A stretch of 64,000 nt of DNA from Sphaerospermopsis kisseleviana NIES-73 (GTDB taxonomy: Bacteria > Cyanobacteriota > Cyanobacteriia > Cyanobacteriales > Nostocaceae). The notes beneath the pieces are model-generated. The model saw only the letters and a list, made by a program, of their open reading frames with translations. It ran no database searches and was not told where the DNA came from. Position 1 is the first letter of the stretch, and the number at the start of each line of letters is the position of its first letter. Positions 8,509 to 19,100 of the stretch are shown here, in pieces. The stretch spans positions 1,339,084 to 1,403,083 of the forward strand of contig NZ_AP018314.1 of NCBI RefSeq assembly GCF_002368075.1. The letters are read 5' to 3'. The position numbers and the translations under genes were made by a program.

Positions 8509-10770
8509 GTGACAAATACAGGAAATACAAATCATCAAGAGTTAGTCGGTTTGATTTGGAGTATAGCCGACAAACTCCGGGGACCTTATCGCCCTCCCCA
8601 ATATCGGCGGGTGATGTTACCTTTGATAGTGTTGCGGCGATTAGATGCGGTATTAGAACCAACTAAGAAAGCTGTACTAGAAGCCCAAGTAAAATATGAG
8701 GGGATGGAGATAAAAGGAGACGCATTAGAAAAAGCGATCGCCAAAGTTGCCACAGGTACAGATAGAACTCAACCTTTATACAATCTCAGTAAGTTCACAT
8801 TTAATAAATCTGATACCTCATCCACAGAACCTAACTATATTCCCCAATATGTAAGTTTATTGAGTGACCCAGATGGTATTACCAGTAACTTACGCAATTA
8901 TATCAATGGTTTTTCCCCCAGGGCGCGAGATATATTTGAAAAATTTGATTTTGATGCGGAAATAGAAAAACTCGATGAAAGTAATCGCTTGTATTTAGTG
9001 ATTAAAGAACTTTGTAAACCAGAAATAGATGTATCACCAGAGAAACTTTCTAACCTACAAATGGGTTATTTATTTGAAGAATTGGTGAGAAAATTTAATG
9101 AACAAGCAAACGAAGAAGCGGGAGACCACTTTACACCCCGTGAAGTAATTCGCTTGATGGTAAATCTGGTTTTCTGTGATGAACAAGATGTCTTTAAACA
9201 AGGTATTTATCGTTCTATTTATGACCCCACAGCCGGTACAGGGGGAATGTTATCAGTAGCAGAAGAACATATTAAAAATCAGAATCCCCAAGCTAATTTA
9301 GGGTTATTTGGGCAAGAATATAACCCCGAATCCTATGCTATTTGTTGTGCAGATTTACTGATTAAAGATGAACCCATTGATAATATTATTTATGGCGATA
9401 CATTGGGAGTAAAAAACGCTAAAGTTAAGAGTAATAACTTTTTACCCCAGGACGGACATCCTGATAAAAAATTTCATTATATGTTTGCCAATCCTCCCTT
9501 TGGAGTAGAATGGAAACCAGAGGAAGATTTTGTTAAAGATGAATATGAAAGCTTAGGATTTAATGGCAGATTTGGCGCAGGTTTACCACGCATTAATGAT
9601 GGTTCATTGTTGTTCCTCCAACATAAGATATCAAAAATGCACAAACCACCAGAGGAAGGAGGAGACGGTTCAAGAATTGCCATTGTTTTTAATGGTTCAC
9701 CTTTATTTACAGGAGATGCGGGAAGTGGTGAAAGTAATATTAGAAGGTGGATCATTGAAAATGACTGGTTAGAAGCGGTAGTTGCATTACCTGACCAGAT
9801 GTTTTATAACACCGGAATTTTCACTTATATTTGGTTAGTTACTAATAAAAAAGCGGATCATAGAAAAGGTAAAGTACAGCTTATTGATGGTACAAAACAT
9901 TACCAGAAAATGAAAAAGAGTCTTGGTAATAAGCGCAATGAATTATCCCCCGCACATATTACCGAACTGGTGCGATTATATGGAGATTTTCACCACAATG
10001 GTATTAGTGAAGTAGAAACAGATGGACAAATAGAACAGCGAGTATGTTCTAAAATATTTGATAATCGGGAATTTGGCTTTTTAAAGATTACGGTAGAACG
10101 TCCATTAAGATTAAATTTTCAGGTAAGCGAGGAACGTTTAGGGAGATTATGGGAACAAACAGCGTTTCAAAATTTAGCTACTACTAAAAAGCGCAAAGAT
10201 GAAAAAGTACAACAGTTAGAAATATTAGAGGGTAAAAATCTCCAATCACAGATTATTGATGCTTTACAAAATATGCAAGCTGATAAACTGTATTTATCCC
10301 GTACAGAGTTGGAAACAGATTTAAATAAGGTGTTAAAAAAGGCAGGATTGACATTAAAAGCACCTGTGAAAAAAGCGATTTTAGCAGCATTAGGAGAAAC
10401 AGATCCACAAGCAGAAATTTGTACAGATGCTAAAGGAAATCCTGAACCTGATAGTAATTTACGTGATACAGAAATTGTGCCTTTACCAGATGATATTCCT
10501 TTACCTTTACCCTTGGAATATGGAGACAAAGCGAGTGTCAATGAATTGATTAAGTTAGTAGAAAACCACTGTCAAAAATATTTAGAAAAAGAAGTTTTAC
10601 CCCATGTTCCAGATGCTTGGATTGATTTTGATAAAACTAAAGTAGGTTATGAAATTCCTTTAAATCGCCATTTTTATGTATATCAACCACCCAGAAATTT
10701 AGATGCAATTGAGGATGATATTAAATCTTTGGAAACGGATATTATGGCGATGTTAGGGGAAGTGGTATAG
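8509..10770 (+). CDS. hsdM: Type I restriction-modification system methyltransferase subunit
   Basis: HsdM methylates adenine N6 in the site recognised by HsdS and is part of the HsdR2M2S1 complex. The 753-residue protein has an HsdM N-terminal helical domain (about 10-180), the SAM-binding motif DPTAGTGGM at 239-247 and the catalytic motif IV NPPF at 328-331. It exceeds classical HsdM (about 500 residues) through a long C-terminal region rich in charged helices, as in many cyanobacterial type I enzymes. The GTG start at 8509 (VTNTGNTNHQ) sits just after a tandem repeat. The cognate S and R genes are downstream but separated by unrelated genes. Confidence 0.94.
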   Translation: MTNTGNTNHQELVGLIWSIADKLRGPYRPPQYRRVMLPLIVLRRLDAVLEPTKKAVLEAQVKYEGMEIKGDALEKAIAKVATGTDRTQPLYNLSKFTFNKSDTSSTEPNYIPQYVSLLSDPDGITSNLRNYINGFSPRARDIFEKFDFDAEIEKLDESNRLYLVIKELCKPEIDVSPEKLSNLQMGYLFEELVRKFNEQANEEAGDHFTPREVIRLMVNLVFCDEQDVFKQGIYRSIYDPTAGTGGMLSVAEEHIKNQNPQANLGLFGQEYNPESYAICCADLLIKDEPIDNIIYGDTLGVKNAKVKSNNFLPQDGHPDKKFHYMFANPPFGVEWKPEEDFVKDEYESLGFNGRFGAGLPRINDGSLLFLQHKISKMHKPPEEGGDGSRIAIVFNGSPLFTGDAGSGESNIRRWIIENDWLEAVVALPDQMFYNTGIFTYIWLVTNKKADHRKGKVQLIDGTKHYQKMKKSLGNKRNELSPAHITELVRLYGDFHHNGISEVETDGQIEQRVCSKIFDNREFGFLKITVERPLRLNFQVSEERLGRLWEQTAFQNLATTKKRKDEKVQQLEILEGKNLQSQIIDALQNMQADKLYLSRTELETDLNKVLKKAGLTLKAPVKKAILAALGETDPQAEICTDAKGNPEPDSNLRDTEIVPLPDDIPLPLPLEYGDKASVNELIKLVENHCQKYLEKEVLPHVPDAWIDFDKTKVGYEIPLNRHFYVYQPPRNLDAIEDDIKSLETDIMAMLGEVV

Positions 10771-10879
10771 GTTATACTAACAGAATTAAGGGTATGATGG
10801 AAGATTGTCAATAAAAGTTTTCATCTTGTTTTTGGGAATATGCTGTAAAATTAAAAGATAGATTGGGGAGATTTTAGTA

Positions 10880-11164
10880 ATGGCATTAGTGATTTTAGAT
10901 GAGCAATTAGAAAGTATGCAGATTTCAGAAGCAGTCAGACAAAAGGCTTTACAAAAAGCCAAGGAAGGTTATGTAATGACATTATTAGAAGTAGGAGAAA
11001 TTACCAGTGGTAGGGCTGGTAAAATTCTTGGCATTTCTCGTTTAGAGGTCATAGAAATGATGAAAAAATGGGGTATTTCTCTTTTTGATGATTCTCAAAC
11101 CTTGGATGAATTACGTCAAGAAGTAGAACAAGCAGAATTAGTTTTAAATCAACATAATTATTAA
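10880..11164 (+). CDS. UPF0175 family antitoxin-like protein
   Basis: A 94-residue UPF0175-type protein, usually the antitoxin or regulatory partner of a PIN-like DUF3368 toxin. It is mainly helical, with ALVILDEQLESMQIS, a helix-turn-helix-like stretch (EVGEITSGRAGKILGISRLEV, about 36-56) and a charged tail. The region before ATG has GGGGAG at 10865-10870. Its toxin partner downstream is decapitated by a palindromic element (see 11365-11634), so this gene now seems an orphan antitoxin inside the restriction-modification island. Confidence 0.8.
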   Translation: MALVILDEQLESMQISEAVRQKALQKAKEGYVMTLLEVGEITSGRAGKILGISRLEVIEMMKKWGISLFDDSQTLDELRQEVEQAELVLNQHNY

Positions 11165-11181
11165 ATGATAATCGTTTCTGA

Positions 11182-11277
11182 TAAGCTGTTGTGCATTTAA
11201 TGTGTATAAGTGGAACAGGCCTGTTAAACAAGAGTTCAGAATATTAGGATTATACAATTTAGCTGTGTAACAGCTTA
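11182..11277 (+). mobile_element. TAAGCTGTT-family MITE-like element, copy B
   Basis: Begins TAAGCTGTTGTGCATTTAAT and ends TGTAACAGCTTA, 96 bp. Its central palindrome has lost about 9 bp compared with the other copies (CAGGCCTG remains). It lies between the UPF0175 gene and the remnant of the DUF3368 gene. Confidence 0.75.
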
Positions 11278-11355
11278 TAAGTGGAACAGGCATCTTGCCT
11301 GTTAAACAAGAGTTCAGAACATTAGGGTTATACAATTTAGCTGTGTAACAGCTTA
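11278..11355 (+). mobile_element. TAAGCTGTT-family element, partial tandem copy
   Basis: Repeats the inner and right part of copy B (TAAGTGGAACAGGC ... TGTAACAGCTTA) with an intact central palindrome. It joins directly to copy B and ends 10 bp before the first open codon of the DUF3368 remnant. Confidence 0.7.
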
Positions 11356-11364
11356 CAAGAGTCG

Positions 11365-11634
11365 TTGAAATTAGATTTAGGGGAGTCAGAAGCCATTGCT
11401 TTAGCGGAGGAAATAGGAGCTTCTCAGTTGTTAATAGATGAAAAAGCAGCACGGAAATTTGCTATAGCTCGCAAGTTGCCTTTAATTGGTACTGTAGGGG
11501 TATTATTATTAGCAAAGCGTCGGGGTTTGTTGGCTAGTATTCAAGGTGTTTTAGATGAGATGCAAGCACAGGGAATGAGAATTTCTGACAGACTTTATGT
11601 ACAAGTTTTGACTTTGGCACAGGAACAGGATTAA
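11365..11634 (+). pseudogene. DUF3368 PIN-like toxin, N-terminal half missing
   Basis: The 89 codons read as the C-terminal part of a DUF3368 protein: LDLGESEAIALAEE, LLIDEKAARKFA, IGTVGVLLLAKRRGLL and a C-terminal ISDRLYVQVL helix. Complete members are about 150-170 residues and begin with a VVSDTSPL-type PIN strand that is absent. The bases before the fragment are the right end of the palindromic element, so element insertion or an associated deletion removed the start and first acidic residues. Only a TTG is available as start. Very likely non-functional. Confidence 0.75.
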
Positions 11635-11701
11635 GAATAAAAAAGAAGTAGGGTATTTGTTCAGGTATAATAAAAATACAGCTAAGGGAGATTTTATAAT
11701 T

Positions 11702-12019
11702 ATGCAAATCACCATAGATTTACCAGATAATTTAACAGATAAGATTCAAAATGAATGGGGTAATTTACCACAAAAAATCATTGCTAATCTTGTCTTAGAT
11801 GCTTTGCGGGAAGGTTTAATTGATTTTCAGGAAATGAAGGAGATGCTTAATTTTTTCTCTGAGGTAGAATTAAAGGAATTTTTAAAACAAAAGAATATGC
11901 TGCATACTAAAGGAATCCTCAATTTATCTGGTGCTTGTGCGGATATTGATTTAGGAGAAGATGAACTAGGGATTTATGAAGATAGGGATGATGATTTAGT
12001 TGGGGTGTTTAATGAATAA
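11702..12019 (+). CDS. VapB-like antitoxin
   Basis: A 105-residue protein with MQITIDLPDNLTDKI at the N-terminus, a possible ribbon-helix-helix DNA-binding element, then two helices and a very acidic tail (DLGEDELGIYEDRDDD). It overlaps the following PIN-domain gene by 8 nt, the usual antitoxin-toxin arrangement, so I infer it neutralises that toxin and represses the pair. The ATG at 11702 is preferred over an upstream TTG at 11657 because the family begins at the beta strand. Confidence 0.7.
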   Translation: MQITIDLPDNLTDKIQNEWGNLPQKIIANLVLDALREGLIDFQEMKEMLNFFSEVELKEFLKQKNMLHTKGILNLSGACADIDLGEDELGIYEDRDDDLVGVFNE

Positions 12020-12431
12020 AAATTCTTTAGTTTATTTATTAGATACAAATGTTTGTATTATGTATCTCAAGGGGAGGTCATTGAGTATTAATTATCATCT
12101 CGATAATCTAGAACCTGAAAAAGTTGCGGTTTGTTCTGTGGTGAAATCTGAGTTATTTTATGGGTCAAAGCGAAGTAATAACCCTGAAAAAGCTTTGAAG
12201 ATTCAAAAATCATTTTTATATCAGTTTGTATCTTTACCTTTTGATGATAATTGTGCGGAAGTTTATGGACAAATTCGGGCTGATTTAGCTAAAATTGGTA
12301 CTCCTATTAGTTCCAATGATATACAAATTGCTGCTATTGCTTTAGCGAATAATTTAATATTGGTAACTCATAATGTGAGAGAGTTTAGCAGAATTGACGG
12401 GTTAAAGTTTGAAGATTGGGAAGTTAGTTAA
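12012..12431 (+). CDS. VapC-type PIN-domain ribonuclease toxin
   Basis: A 139-residue PIN-domain endoribonuclease. The N-terminal YLLDTNVCIMYLKG carries the first catalytic Asp. The central VVKSELFYGSKRS has the conserved Glu and the C-terminal half has SSNDIQIAAIALANNLILVTHN with further acidic residues. All PIN acidic positions look present, so it should be active. The ATG at 12012 overlaps the antitoxin stop. The stop TAA is immediately followed by the hsdS ATG, so toxin and specificity subunit are translationally adjacent. Confidence 0.87.
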   Translation: MNKNSLVYLLDTNVCIMYLKGRSLSINYHLDNLEPEKVAVCSVVKSELFYGSKRSNNPEKALKIQKSFLYQFVSLPFDDNCAEVYGQIRADLAKIGTPISSNDIQIAAIALANNLILVTHNVREFSRIDGLKFEDWEVS

Positions 12432-13706
12432 ATGGGTAAGTATCAGGGTTATGATAAGTATAAAGATTCTAGTGTTGAGTGGTTGGGTGATGTTCCTGAG
12501 CATTGGGAAGTAAAACGAGTTAAATATGCTTTTCTACTACAAAGGGGTTATGATTTATCCCGTGATGAAATGGAAGAAGGCAAATATCCAGTTTGTGCTT
12601 CTAATGGAATAATTGGTTATCATACATCATTTAATGTAAAAGCTCCATCAATTACAGTAGGACGAAGTGGAAGTGTTGGAGAAATAAATTATATTGATCA
12701 GGATTTTTGGGCGCATAACACAGCATTGTATGTCAAAAATTTCATCAATTCTGACTCCAGATTTATTTTTTATCTTCTCAAAACATTAGATATTAAATCT
12801 TTAAGTTGGGGTACTGCTGTTGGCACTTTAAATCGAAATTATATACATGATTTATTTAGTGGTTTTCCCCCATTAGAAGAACAAGAAAAGATAGCCCGAT
12901 TTTTAGACTATAAAACCAAACAAATAGATGAACTGATAGCGAAGAAAGAAACCTTGATACAAAAACTGGACGAAAAACGCACCGCCCTTATTAGTCACGC
13001 AGTCACCAAAGGACTAGATGTAAATGTCCCGATGAAAGATTCTGGTATTGAGTGGTTGGGGGCGATTCCGCAGCATTGGAAACCTGTTCGATTAAAACAT
13101 ATAACTCACCAAATTATTGACGGAGCGCACTTTACTCCAACTTATGTTGATGATGGAATACCTTTTTTAAGAGTTACTGATATTGTTCAAGCAAAAAATA
13201 ATTCTATTGACATGAACAATATTAAATTTATTCCTAAAGAAGAACACAAAATATTATCTCTCAGATGTAAACCAAAAAAAGGAGATTTACTTTATTCTAA
13301 AAATGGAACAATAGGCGTTGCTAGAATTGTTGATTGGGACTTTGATTTTAGTATTTTTGTTAGCTTATGTCTAATTAAAGTTATCAAAGAAAAAGTTAAT
13401 GTTGAGTTTTTACAATACTCTTTATTAGGTAAATTAACAGAAACACAAATTAATATTGGGGCAAAATCTAATACTGTTACCAATTTACATTTAGACAAAA
13501 TCAAAGAGTTTTTAATTGCTCTCCCAACTCTTGATGAGCAAAGAAAAATTATTCAATATCTCGACCAAAAAACAGCCCAAATAGAAGAACAAAAAACCAA
13601 AATTCAACAAGCGATAGACGTATTAAAAGAATACCGCACAGCCTTGATCACCAATGCCGTCACAGGTAAAATAGATGTGAGGAAAATTCCCATACCTAAA
13701 ATATAG
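12432..13706 (+). CDS. hsdS: Type I restriction-modification system specificity subunit
   Basis: HsdS (424 residues) determines the bipartite DNA target of the HsdM/HsdR complex. It has two target recognition domains (about 1-150 and 205-370), each introduced by a related segment (SSVEWLGDVPEHWE near 14-27 and SGIEWLGAIPQHWK near 202-215). Each is followed by a long conserved coiled-coil helix (LEEQEKIARFLDYKT and LDEQRKIIQYLDQKT). The gene starts directly after the VapC stop with no gap, implying co-transcription. Both domains look intact; the target sequence cannot be deduced. Confidence 0.93.
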   Translation: MGKYQGYDKYKDSSVEWLGDVPEHWEVKRVKYAFLLQRGYDLSRDEMEEGKYPVCASNGIIGYHTSFNVKAPSITVGRSGSVGEINYIDQDFWAHNTALYVKNFINSDSRFIFYLLKTLDIKSLSWGTAVGTLNRNYIHDLFSGFPPLEEQEKIARFLDYKTKQIDELIAKKETLIQKLDEKRTALISHAVTKGLDVNVPMKDSGIEWLGAIPQHWKPVRLKHITHQIIDGAHFTPTYVDDGIPFLRVTDIVQAKNNSIDMNNIKFIPKEEHKILSLRCKPKKGDLLYSKNGTIGVARIVDWDFDFSIFVSLCLIKVIKEKVNVEFLQYSLLGKLTETQINIGAKSNTVTNLHLDKIKEFLIALPTLDEQRKIIQYLDQKTAQIEEQKTKIQQAIDVLKEYRTALITNAVTGKIDVRKIPIPKI

Positions 13707-13796
13707 TTAATGTAGCTAAATAAATCAAACCTGTAATCATAAAACCTGATGCTAAAACATTTTTAAACCCGTTCCCTATTCTCTACCACAAAACCC

Positions 13797-14696
13797 ATGA
13801 TAGACCACGATAGACTATTTAAAGAATTAATCCAAACATTCTTTTGGGAATTTATAGAACTGTTTCTACTAGAAATATTAGAATATGTAGAAAAAGACAC
13901 CCTCACCTTTTTACCAGAAGAAATATTTACAGATGTCACCGCTGGAGACAAAAGAAAAATAGACCTATTAGCACAAGTCAAATGGCAAGGAAAAGACAGT
14001 TATTTTTTAATACATCTAGAAAACCAAGGATATAATCAAAAAGAATTTGAACGGCGAATGTTTCATTACTTTTCCCGTTTAGATGCCAAATATTTACTTC
14101 CTATCTTCCCCATCGTTATATTTTCCTATGATGAACCAAAACGCCCAGAGAAAAACCAATATACCGTTAACTTCCCCAACCGCAAAATATTAGAATTTAA
14201 CTATGTTGCCATTCAACTAAACAACCTCAACTGGCGCAACTTTTTAAACCAACCCAACCCCGTAGCAGCAGCATTAATGGCAAAAATGGACTTTGCACCA
14301 GAAGAAAGAGTGCGAGTCAAACTAGAATGCCTAAGAATGTTAGTAACACTCCAGTTAAATCCTGCTAAAATGGAACTAATTTCCGGTTTCATTGACACCT
14401 ACCTCAGATTAAACACCATAGAAGAACAACAACTAGAAACAGAATTAAAACAAGCCAACTTAGTAGAACAGGAACAAATCATGGAAATTGTTACCAGTTG
14501 GATGGAAAAAGGAATTGAACAAGGAGAACAAAAAATAGTTAAAAAGCTACTAAAACGGCGTTTTAATAATATTACACCCAGCCTAGAAAACCGGATTAAT
14601 GAATTATCTGTAGAACAGATAGAGAGTCTAGCAGATGCTATTTTTGATTTCCAATCTGTAGATAATTTAATTAACTGGTTAGACCAACAAAAATAA
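13797..14696 (+). CDS. Rpn-type PD-(D/E)XK nuclease with DUF4351 domain, copy 1
   Basis: A 299-residue member of the Rpn/YhgA-like nuclease family common in cyanobacteria. The N-terminal domain has the nuclease core with D56 in KIDLLAQVKWQG and E75-N-Q77 in the next strand. The C-terminal 60 residues form a DUF4351 helical domain (LLKRRFNNITPSLENRI...LADAIFDF). Rpn relatives in E. coli promote recombination and cleave DNA; the role here is inferred. It sits between hsdS and hsdR and is duplicated at 14985-15908. Confidence 0.8.
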   Translation: MIDHDRLFKELIQTFFWEFIELFLLEILEYVEKDTLTFLPEEIFTDVTAGDKRKIDLLAQVKWQGKDSYFLIHLENQGYNQKEFERRMFHYFSRLDAKYLLPIFPIVIFSYDEPKRPEKNQYTVNFPNRKILEFNYVAIQLNNLNWRNFLNQPNPVAAALMAKMDFAPEERVRVKLECLRMLVTLQLNPAKMELISGFIDTYLRLNTIEEQQLETELKQANLVEQEQIMEIVTSWMEKGIEQGEQKIVKKLLKRRFNNITPSLENRINELSVEQIESLADAIFDFQSVDNLINWLDQQK

Positions 14697-14984
14697 CTTA
14701 AAATAACTTAATTGTAGGTTGGGTTTCACTTTGTTCTACCCAACCAATTTAAAATATTTACAGCATATTTCATCTACATGATGTACAGAACAGGCAAGAC
14801 TTGTACTGAGCGGTTAGTGAGCGGAGTCGAACTATGTCGAAGTGTGCCTGTGCTACAAGGGTTTTATCATTAATATCTGTACCTCATAATAACGGAAATT
14901 GCTGTAAATAAATCAAACCTGTAATCATAAAACCTGATGCTAAAACATTTTTAAACCTTTACCATATTCTCTACCACAAAACCC

Positions 14985-15908
14985 ATGATAGACCACGATA
15001 GACTATTTAAAGAATTAATCCAAACATTCTTTTGGGAATTTATAGAACTGTTTCTACCAGAAATATTAGAATATGTAGAAAAAGACACCCTCACCTTTTT
15101 ACCAGAAGAAATATTTACAGATGTCACCGCTGGAGATAAAAGAAAAATAGACCTATTAGCACAAGTCAAATGGCAAGGAAAAGACAGTTATTTTTTAATA
15201 CATCTAGAAAACCAAGGATATAATCAAAAAGAATTTGAACGGCGAATGTTTCATTACTTTTCCCGTTTAGATGCCAAATATTTACTTCCTATCTTCCCCA
15301 TCGTTATATTTTCCTATGATGAACCAAAACGCCCAGAAAAAAACCAATATACCGTTAACTTCCCCAACCGCAAAATATTAGAATTTAACTATGTTGCCAT
15401 TCAACTAAACAACCTCAACTGGCGCAACTTTTTAAACCAACCCAACCCCGTAGCAGCAGCATTAATGGCAAAAATGGACTTTGCACCAGAAGAAAGAGTG
15501 CGAGTCAAACTAGAATGCCTAAGAATGTTAGTAACACTCCAGTTAAACCCTGCTAAAATGGAACTAATTTCCGGTTTCATTGACACCTACCTCAGATTAA
15601 ACACCACAGAAGAACAACAACTAGAAACAGAATTAAAACAAGCTAACTTAGTAGAACAGGAACAAATCATGGAAATTGTTACCAGTTGGATGGAAAAAGG
15701 TATTGAAAAAGGTATTGAAAAAGGTATTGAACAAGGAGAACAAAAAATTATCAAAAAACAAATAAAACGGCGTTTTAATAATATTACACCCAGCCTAGAA
15801 AACCGGATTAATGAATTATCTATAGAACAGATAGAGAGTCTAGCAGATGCTATTTTTGATTTCCAATCTGTAGATAATTTAATTAACTGGTTAGACCAAC
15901 AAAAATAA
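14985..15908 (+). CDS. Rpn-type PD-(D/E)XK nuclease with DUF4351 domain, copy 2
   Basis: A near-identical paralogue of the gene at 13797-14696, now 307 residues. Differences are few: L24 became P, I became T near residue 206, and the linker before DUF4351 expanded from one to three KGIE-type units through repeats of GGTATTGAAAAA (15699-15730). The residues just after it also change (KIIKKQIKRRF instead of KIVKKLLKRRF). The nuclease core is unchanged, so both copies are probably active. The duplication appears recent. Confidence 0.8.
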   Translation: MIDHDRLFKELIQTFFWEFIELFLPEILEYVEKDTLTFLPEEIFTDVTAGDKRKIDLLAQVKWQGKDSYFLIHLENQGYNQKEFERRMFHYFSRLDAKYLLPIFPIVIFSYDEPKRPEKNQYTVNFPNRKILEFNYVAIQLNNLNWRNFLNQPNPVAAALMAKMDFAPEERVRVKLECLRMLVTLQLNPAKMELISGFIDTYLRLNTTEEQQLETELKQANLVEQEQIMEIVTSWMEKGIEKGIEKGIEQGEQKIIKKQIKRRFNNITPSLENRINELSIEQIESLADAIFDFQSVDNLINWLDQQK

Positions 15909-16126
15909 CTTAAAATCACTTAATTGTAGGTTGGGTTTCACTTTGTTCTACCCAACCAATTTAAAATATTTACAGCATATTTCATCTACATGATGTACAG
16001 AACAGGCAAGACTTGTACTGAGCGGTTAGTGAGCGGAGTCGAACTATGTCGAAGTGTGCCTGTGCTACAAGGGTTAAGAATATTAGGATTATACTGAAAA
16101 TATTTACAAAATTTGGTCATACACCA

Positions 16127-19100
16127 ATGCACACAGAAAAAGAATTTGAACACACCATCGAAGGGGAACTACTGCAACACAGTGGCTACCACCAGGGAAA
16201 CGCCGCAGAATACGACCCAGAAACCGCCCTTTTCCCCACAGAAATCATCAATTTCATCCAAACCACCCAACCTAAACAATGGCAACGCCTAGCCACCAAT
16301 AAAGACCCCCAAAAAATCCTCATAGATAGCCTCACCAAAGAACTCAAAAGCCGGGGAATGCTAGATGTCCTCCGTAATGGTTTCAAATGCTACGGTAAAA
16401 CCTTACGAGTCGCCTACTTCCAACCTAACACCGCCATGAACCCCGACACCTTGGCACAGTATCAAAAAAATCGCCTCACCATCACCCGCCAAGTGACAAT
16501 TAAAACCGGACGTATACCTGATATCCTCCTCAGTCTCAACGGCCTACCCATCGCCACCATCGAACTGAAAAACCCCCTCACCCAGCAAACCTACCTCAAC
16601 GCCATCCACCAATACAAACAGGATAGAGACCCCAAAGACCCCCTATTTGTCTTTAAACAACGGTGCTTAGTCCACTTTGCCCTAGACACAGAAGAAGTAT
16701 GGATGACCACCAAACTAGCAGGAGAAAATACTTACTTCCTCCCCTTCAACAAAGGCCATAACCACGGTGCTGGCAACCCACCGGGGGAAAATGGCGAATA
16801 TCGCACCAGTTACTTTTGGCGAGAAGTATTAGCAAAAGATAGTTTATTAGATATATTAGCCCGATTTTTACACATCAAAATAGAAGAAATCAAAACACCC
16901 ACAGCCACAGGAATTAACTATCAAAAAAAAGAAACTTTAATTTTCCCCCGCTATCATCAACTTAATGTAGTTCGTCAATTAATTGCACATACCAAAAAAT
17001 ATAAAGCCGGACATAATTATTTAATTCAACATTCCGCAGGTTCAGGAAAATCAAACTCTATTGCATGGTTGGCACATCGGTTAGCCAACCTCCACGATAA
17101 CCAAGATGAAAAAATCTTTCATACCGTCGTCGTTATCACCGATAGAACCATCTTAGACCAACAATTACAAAACACCATTTATCAATTTGACCATAAAGCC
17201 GGAGTGGTGCAAAAAATAGATGAAAACACCCAACAACTAGCCACAGCTTTAAATGATGGTGTACCAATTATTATTTCCACTATTCAAAAATTCCCCTTTA
17301 TTAATAAAGCGATCGAAACCTTAGCTAAAAAAGGTAAAACCATAGACATCACCACCAAAGATAAACGCTTTGCTATTATAGTAGATGAGGCACATAGTTC
17401 CCAAAGTGGAGAAACCGCCAATGAACTGCGGCAAATTCTCAATAAAGATGGCATTGAATCAGCCATTGCTGCCCAAATTTTAGCAGATGAAACAGAAGAA
17501 GAAGACTTAACAGACCAAGCCAAACAAGAACTATTAAAAGAACAAATTGCCCGCACCAAACAACCTAACTTGAGTTATTTCGCCTTTACAGCTACACCCA
17601 AACAAAAAACCCTGCTGGTATTTGATGAACCAGGAGAAAACGGTCAATCTCCCTTTCATCTTTACACCATGCGGCAAGCAATTGAAGAGGGATATATTAA
17701 AGATGTACTAGCCAATTATACCTGCTATGAAAGGTATTATCAACTTTTCCGCACCTCAGAAGAAAATCCCGATTTACCCCGTCGCCAAGCAGCCAAAGCC
17801 ATTGCCAGATTTATCGAATTTCACCCCCATAACATCGCCCAAAAAGTAGAAATTATTATCGAACATTTCCGCAACCATACCCGTCATAAAATAGGCGGTA
17901 AAGCCAAAGCAATGGTTGTCACCCGTTCCCGTGAACACGCAGTAAGATATAAACTGGAATTTGATAAATATATTCAAGCAAAAGGCTATAGTGATATTAG
18001 ATCTTTAGTCGCTTTCTCTGGTTCTATCACCTTAGATGAATTACCAGATGAAACATTTACAGAAGTCAACATGAATGGAGGAATAAAATCTCAAGAAATT
18101 GCTGATAAATTTACCAGTGATGCTTACCAAGTATTATTAGTAGCGAATAAATTTCAAACTGGATTTGACCAACCATTATTACATACAATGTTTGTAGATA
18201 AAAGGCTAGATGGAGTCCAAGCAGTGCAAACTTTATCTCGCCTCAATCGTACCACCACAGGGAAAGAAGACACCTTTGTACTGGATTTTGTCAACAAACC
18301 AGAGGACATTTACAAAGCTTTTAAACCTTACTACGAAGAAACCCCCGTAGGAGAAACAGCAGACCCCCAACAATTAAATGATTTATCCTATCAACTTTAT
18401 CAATGGCAACTTTTTAGCCTAGATGATGTTAACCAATGGTGTGAAATTTGGTTTCGTCCTAAAACTTCCTTGACTGGCGGTGAACATCAAAAATTAAATA
18501 GTTTATTAGATCCAATTGTAGACAAATATAAAGAATTAGCAGAAGCAGAACAAGAACAATTTAAAAATCAATTAACCAGCTTTCGTAATTTGTATTTATT
18601 CCTAGCGCAAATTATTCCTTATCAAGATTCAGAACTTGAAAAACTTTATGCTTACGGACGATTTTTACTCAAGAAATTACCCAAAAGTAAAAACGCTCCC
18701 CAAATTGATTTATCTGGGGATATAGAAATCAAATATTATCGCTTAGAAAAAATCAGTGAAGGAAAGATTGATTTAAAGTCAGGGACAGCAGAACCATTAA
18801 CAGGTGCTACAGCAGTGGGAACTCGTCAACCAGATAGAGAAGTTCCCCTATCCCAGCTTATAGACTCTCTTAATGAACGGTTTGGGACTAATTTTACCCT
18901 AGCAGATCAGTTATTTTTTGAACAAATCACCGAAACAGCTATTAGTAAAGATCATATCAAACAAGCAGCCCAAGTCAACAGCAAAGAAAACTTCGCCCCT
19001 GTCCTAGAAAAGCATCTGGAAGCGTTGTTTATTGAACGCATGGACGGGAATGAAAAAATCTTTATGGAAGTGATGAATAATGAAGAATTTAAAGCGGTGG

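Larger units (their letters stand above)
13718..16078. repeat. 1.19-kb tandem duplication containing two nuclease genes
   Basis: The unit 13718-14866 recurs at 14906-16078 with few substitutions, including its leader (AAATAAATCAAACCTG...) and its trailer (TTGTAGGTTGGGTTTC... to ...TGCTACAAGGGTT). The offset is 1188 bp up to the late coding region and 1212 bp after it, because copy 2 gained 24 bp there. A 39-bp spacer separates the two units. The second unit runs into the 5' side of hsdR. Confidence 0.9.
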
